A stretch of 8,511 nucleotides of DNA. Source: an uncultured Veillonellaceae bacterium (lineage in GTDB: Bacteria > Bacillota > Negativicutes > Veillonellales > Megasphaeraceae). Made by a program: the position numbers and the translations under genes. Location: positions 1-8,511 of the forward strand of contig UREG01000073.1 in assembly GCA_900546795.1 (NCBI GenBank). Reading direction: 5' to 3'. The notes beneath the pieces were generated by a model. The model did no database searches. It saw only the letters and a list, made by a program, of their open reading frames with translations, and was not told where the DNA came from. Shown here in pieces: positions 6,862 to 8,511 of the stretch (positions within the stretch are counted from its first letter, which is position 1; each line of letters begins with the position of its first letter).

Positions 6862-7221
6862 ACAGTAAGAATATCTTACCATGCCGCGGGGAAAGAGCGT
6901 GCGCCGCTGGAAATGCAGCGCATGTTGACGGCAGCGAGAGTACCTTTTAATGAAAAAGAAAACGAGGGTAGGGAGAAAGCGACCGCTAAAGAAAGTTCTG
7001 CGGGCAATGAGCTGGCTGCTGAGTCGGTCTGCACTATAAAGAATGGTATTTAGGAATGTTGCTATGAAGAATTGTGTGAAGTGGTGCTGCAAAACTTAGC
7101 GGAAAAATTTCACAACTCATGGAAACATGCCGCGGCGGTATATGCGTTTGCAGTTTATATAGAAAATAAACGGTATGTTTTTGGCGTATGGGGCGTGTAT
7201 GCAGAGGCTGAGGCAAAATAG
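6862..7221 (+). pseudogene. Possible decayed coding relic of unknown family
   Basis: The gap between DUF1292 and the nitroreductase has no intact long plus-strand gene, but one frame is unusually clean. It is open for 63 codons (6862-7050), stops at TAG 7051-7053, is open for 55 codons more and ends at TAG 7219-7221. The same frame is also open from 6733 to a TAA at 6859-6861. The reading is protein-like, for example ISYHAAGKERAPLEMQRMLT in the first block and AVYAFAVYIENKRYVFGVW in the second, the latter resembling paired beta strands. I do not recognise the family. No start with a good ribosome binding site is visible for either block. The choices are a gene broken by nonsense changes, two small genes, or chance; I lean weakly to a relic. 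Confidence 0.35.
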
Positions 7222-7255
7222 GAAAGAGCCGCAGAGTAAACGAAATGGCTGACGA

Positions 7256-7284
7256 TTGAAAAGAAGAGAAAAAAGCCGTATGAT
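7256..7284 (+). promoter_or_regulatory. Sigma-A-type promoter for the nitroreductase gene
   Basis: The -35 box is TTGAAA (7256-7261) and the -10 box is TATGAT (7279-7284), each one mismatch from consensus, with an ideal 17-base spacer. Transcription would start near 7291, leaving a leader of about 52 bases before the ATG at 7343. The spacer is purine-rich. A set of inverted half-sites lies immediately downstream. Confidence 0.7.
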
Positions 7285-7292
7285 AAAGAAAG

Positions 7293-7313
7293 AATCTGGA
7301 AGATTAGAAATCT
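7293..7313. promoter_or_regulatory. Alternating inverted half-sites, candidate operator at the nitroreductase transcription start
   Basis: Three 5-base half-sites alternate in orientation with 3-base spacers: AATCT (7293-7297), GGA, AGATT (7301-7305), AGA, AATCT (7309-7313). Each neighbouring pair is a perfect inverted repeat, and the right-hand pair extends to 6 bp (AAGATT/AATCTT, 7300-7314). The array starts about two bases after the predicted transcription start, a typical place for a repressor to block transcription. At the RNA level the pairs would instead give two mutually exclusive weak hairpins. No regulator gene is adjacent. Confidence 0.4.
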
Positions 7314-7342
7314 TTTTAGACGATAGATTGGAGGGACAATAA

Positions 7343-7855
7343 ATGGAATTCAAAGAAGTCGTTCGTTCGCGGTATTCCTGTAAAAAATTTGACGGCCGTG
7401 CAGTAGATCCAGCCCTGCTGACAGAAATTTTAGAAGCTGGCAGACTGGCTCCGACGGCAAAAAACTTGCAGGAACAACGGATATATGTTGTGCAGTCTGC
7501 GGAAGGATTGGCCAAAATAGACGAGGTTACACCATGCCGTTATGGAGCACCTGTTTGCCTGGTTGTAGCGTTTGATCGCACTCAGGTGTTTACCTATCCC
7601 GGCGGTAAACGAGATTCCGGAGCAGAAGATGCGGCGATCGTAGCATCGCATATGATGCTGGCTGCCGCCTCTGTTGGGGTAAACAGCTGCTGGATTAACT
7701 TTTTCGATCCGGAAAAAATGGCAGAAGCTTTGGAATTGCCGGAGAATGAAGAAGTACTGATGATGCTGGATCTGGGATATGCCGCCGAAGGGACAGGACC
7801 TTTAGCAAATCACGATCTGCGTAAACCTTTGGAGGAAACGGTGGTATATCGGTAA
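7343..7855 (+). CDS. Nitroreductase family protein (FMN-dependent)
   Basis: A 170-residue cytoplasmic flavoprotein of the nitroreductase superfamily, which uses FMN and NAD(P)H to reduce nitro compounds, quinones or related electron acceptors. The FMN-phosphate contact near the N-terminus is seen as RSRYSCKKF (residues 8-16), followed by LAPTAKNLQ (35-43), the central helix DAAIVASHMMLAAASVGVN (96-114) leading to SCWIN, and the C-terminal MMLDLGYAAEG (140-150). It belongs to the short single-domain type common in anaerobic Firmicutes, and the physiological substrate cannot be deduced. The start at 7343 follows GGAGGG (7330-7335) by 7 bases. It has its own promoter and terminators, so it appears monocistronic. 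It faces the ilvD gene. Confidence 0.92.
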   Translation: MEFKEVVRSRYSCKKFDGRAVDPALLTEILEAGRLAPTAKNLQEQRIYVVQSAEGLAKIDEVTPCRYGAPVCLVVAFDRTQVFTYPGGKRDSGAEDAAIVASHMMLAAASVGVNSCWINFFDPEKMAEALELPENEEVLMMLDLGYAAEGTGPLANHDLRKPLEETVVYR

Positions 7856-7863
7856 GCATACAC

Positions 7864-7891
7864 CTGCGCCGCTAAAAAAAAACAGGCGCAG
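7864..7891 (+). other. GC-rich hairpin downstream of the nitroreductase gene
   Basis: CTGCGCC (7864-7870) and GGCGCAG (7885-7891) form a 7-bp stem around a 14-base loop containing nine consecutive A residues. It starts 8 bases after the nitroreductase stop. No U-tract follows on either strand, so it is not a canonical terminator. It might protect the mRNA 3' end ahead of the real terminator at 7922-7959. Confidence 0.45.
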
Positions 7892-7921
7892 AGCAGACTT
7901 GGAGAGAGTAATAAAAAAGGT

Positions 7922-7959
7922 AAAAAATCCGAAACCAGATTATGGTTTCGGATTTTTTT
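7922..7959. terminator. Bidirectional intrinsic terminator between nitroreductase and ilvD
   Basis: The arms ATCCGAAACC (7927-7936) and GGTTTCGGAT (7944-7953) form a perfect 10-bp stem with a 7-base loop. The stem is flanked by A6 on the left and T7 on the right, so it gives a U-tract for transcripts from both sides. It lies 10 bases past the ilvD stop and about 70 past the nitroreductase stop, as expected between convergent genes. Confidence 0.93.
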
Positions 7960-7969
7960 CTAAAGTAAT

Positions 7970-8511
7970 TTATTCTAAATCGTTGCGGTACATCCATACT
8001 GCGCCGCTTTCTGCGCCGCCTACTCCCGCACGGTAAGCGGAGAGCACGCCGCTGAGCGGACGGCTGGGGCGCTGGATCTCAGCTTTTCGTTTTTCTAACT
8101 CTTCGTCGTCTACATGGAGTTGAAGCGTATTATTGTTCAAATTGATTTCAATAATATCACCGTCTTTTACAAGAGCGAGAGGGCCGCCTGCCCAAGCTTC
8201 TGGAGCGACATGACCAACGCAGGGTCCCCGTGTAGCGCCGGAGAATCGGCCGTCCGTTACCATGGCTACGGAAGTATGCAGCCCCATACCGACAAGCATG
8301 GCCGCTGGTATAGAAAGTTCCCGCATTCCCGGTCCGCCTTTTGGCCCTTCATAGCGTACGACTAGAACAGAACCGGGCTGTACTGTTTTGTTGACGAGAA
8401 AATCGCGGACTTCTTCTTCTGAATCAAATACGACGGCAGGCCCTTTATGATGATACATTTCCGGTACGACGCCGCTTTTTTTGACGACCGCTCCTAATGG
8501 GGCCAAGTTGC
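7970..8511 (-). CDS. ilvD: Dihydroxy-acid dehydratase, C-terminal part (cut by window edge)
   Basis: IlvD dehydrates 2,3-dihydroxy-isovalerate and 2,3-dihydroxy-methylvalerate to the 2-oxo acids in valine, isoleucine and pantothenate synthesis, using an iron-sulfur cluster and Mg. The visible 179 residues are the C-terminal third. They open in NLAPLGAVVKKSG (part of the usual GNLAP motif) and include EGPKGGPGMRE at visible residues 54-64, TDGRFSGATRG at 85-95, whose serine is the proposed catalytic base, and GHVAPEA at 99-105. The frame continues past base 8511 with no start, so the gene is incomplete here and the cysteines that bind the cluster lie outside. The stop is TAA at 7972-7970. The related sugar-acid dehydratases and 6-phosphogluconate dehydratase are less likely given the NLAP-GAVVK and GRFSGATRG forms. 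Neighbouring ilv genes, if any, lie off the right edge. Confidence 0.93.
   Translation of the reverse strand, partial: NLAPLGAVVKKSGVVPEMYHHKGPAVVFDSEEEVRDFLVNKTVQPGSVLVVRYEGPKGGPGMRELSIPAAMLVGMGLHTSVAMVTDGRFSGATRGPCVGHVAPEAWAGGPLALVKDGDIIEINLNNNTLQLHVDDEELEKRKAEIQRPSRPLSGVLSAYRAGVGGAESGAVWMYRNDLE

Noticed and set aside
6836..6868. 10-codon basic open frame (MKKRSGRFKQ) after AGGGGGA in the hairpin arm
   Set aside because: It is too short to judge, the spacing of the purine stretch to the ATG is short, and the purines would be locked in the stem. There is no evidence of conservation.
6925..6952. TTGACG followed by TTAAT-like sequence, possible promoter in the gap
   Set aside because: The -10 match is poor and the spacing is 15-16 bases. 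No convincing gene follows before the much better promoter at 7256-7284.
6514..7092. Long minus-strand open frame (192 codons) antisense to DUF1292 and the gap
   Set aside because: The Ser-rich and Phe/Leu-rich reading is what the reverse complement of Glu- and Lys-rich codons gives. It overlaps a real gene, has no ribosome binding site and shows no recognisable motif.
7280..7342. 20-codon open frame ending immediately before the nitroreductase ATG, possible leader peptide
   Set aside because: Its ATG lies inside the -10 box of the predicted promoter, so it would not be on the transcript, and it has only a poor ribosome binding site.
7117..7515. Minus-strand open frame (132 codons) over the start of the nitroreductase gene
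   Set aside because: It runs antisense through the nitroreductase N-terminus and its promoter, and its reading has low-complexity shadow character with no family motif.
1..8511. CRISPR array, tRNA or rRNA gene, insertion sequence, phage or attachment site
   Set aside because: I found no regularly spaced repeats, no cloverleaf or rRNA-like stretch, no transposase or integrase motif and no terminal repeats by reading both strands.

Overview
The window looks like a core-metabolism stretch of a Firmicutes (Bacillota) chromosome at medium GC, roughly half by eye. The block alaS – ireB/UPF0297 – ruvX – DUF1292 is a gene order conserved in that phylum. Together with strong AGGAGG ribosome binding sites and the general protein style, it suggests a Negativicutes-type organism (Megasphaera/Dialister-like). 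The class-level placement is inference; no 16S or other marker is present.

Layout. (1) 31-3021, plus strand: four tightly packed genes. They are a metal-type ABC ATPase (ZnuC-like), its ABC-3 family permease (ZnuB-like), an HD-domain putative phosphohydrolase and a nitrilase-superfamily amidase. Gaps are 5, 29 and 20 bases with no terminator between them, so they are probably co-transcribed from a promoter left of the window. A substrate-binding lipoprotein (ZnuA) is not visible. (2) 3027-6739, plus strand: a good sigma-A-type promoter followed by alaS (alanyl-tRNA synthetase, full length with complete editing-site ligands), ireB (86 aa, with both known phospho-acceptor threonines), ruvX/yqgF (Holliday junction resolvase-like nuclease) and a small acidic DUF1292 protein with an extra Cys/His cluster. 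Gaps are 29, 1 and 13 bases, so this is one operon, ending at a long hairpin (6791-6833). (3) 6740-7255: about 500 bases without an intact gene. One plus-strand frame stays open across the area apart from two internal stops and reads like a decayed or very small gene, so I call it a tentative pseudogene. (4) 7256-7855, plus strand: a near-consensus promoter, a striking three-half-site inverted repeat at the start of the transcript, and a small FMN nitroreductase-family gene. (5) 7864-7959: a GC-rich hairpin and a strong bidirectional terminator. (6) 7970-8511, minus strand: the C-terminal third of ilvD (dihydroxy-acid dehydratase), cut by the window edge.

Most of the window is ordinary housekeeping sequence and I see no new multi-gene system. 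The points that most deserve a second look are the alternating half-sites upstream of the nitroreductase, the Cys/His cluster in the DUF1292 protein, the relic frame and competing hairpin in the 6740-7255 gap, and the coupling of an HD hydrolase and an amidase to a metal-uptake operon.
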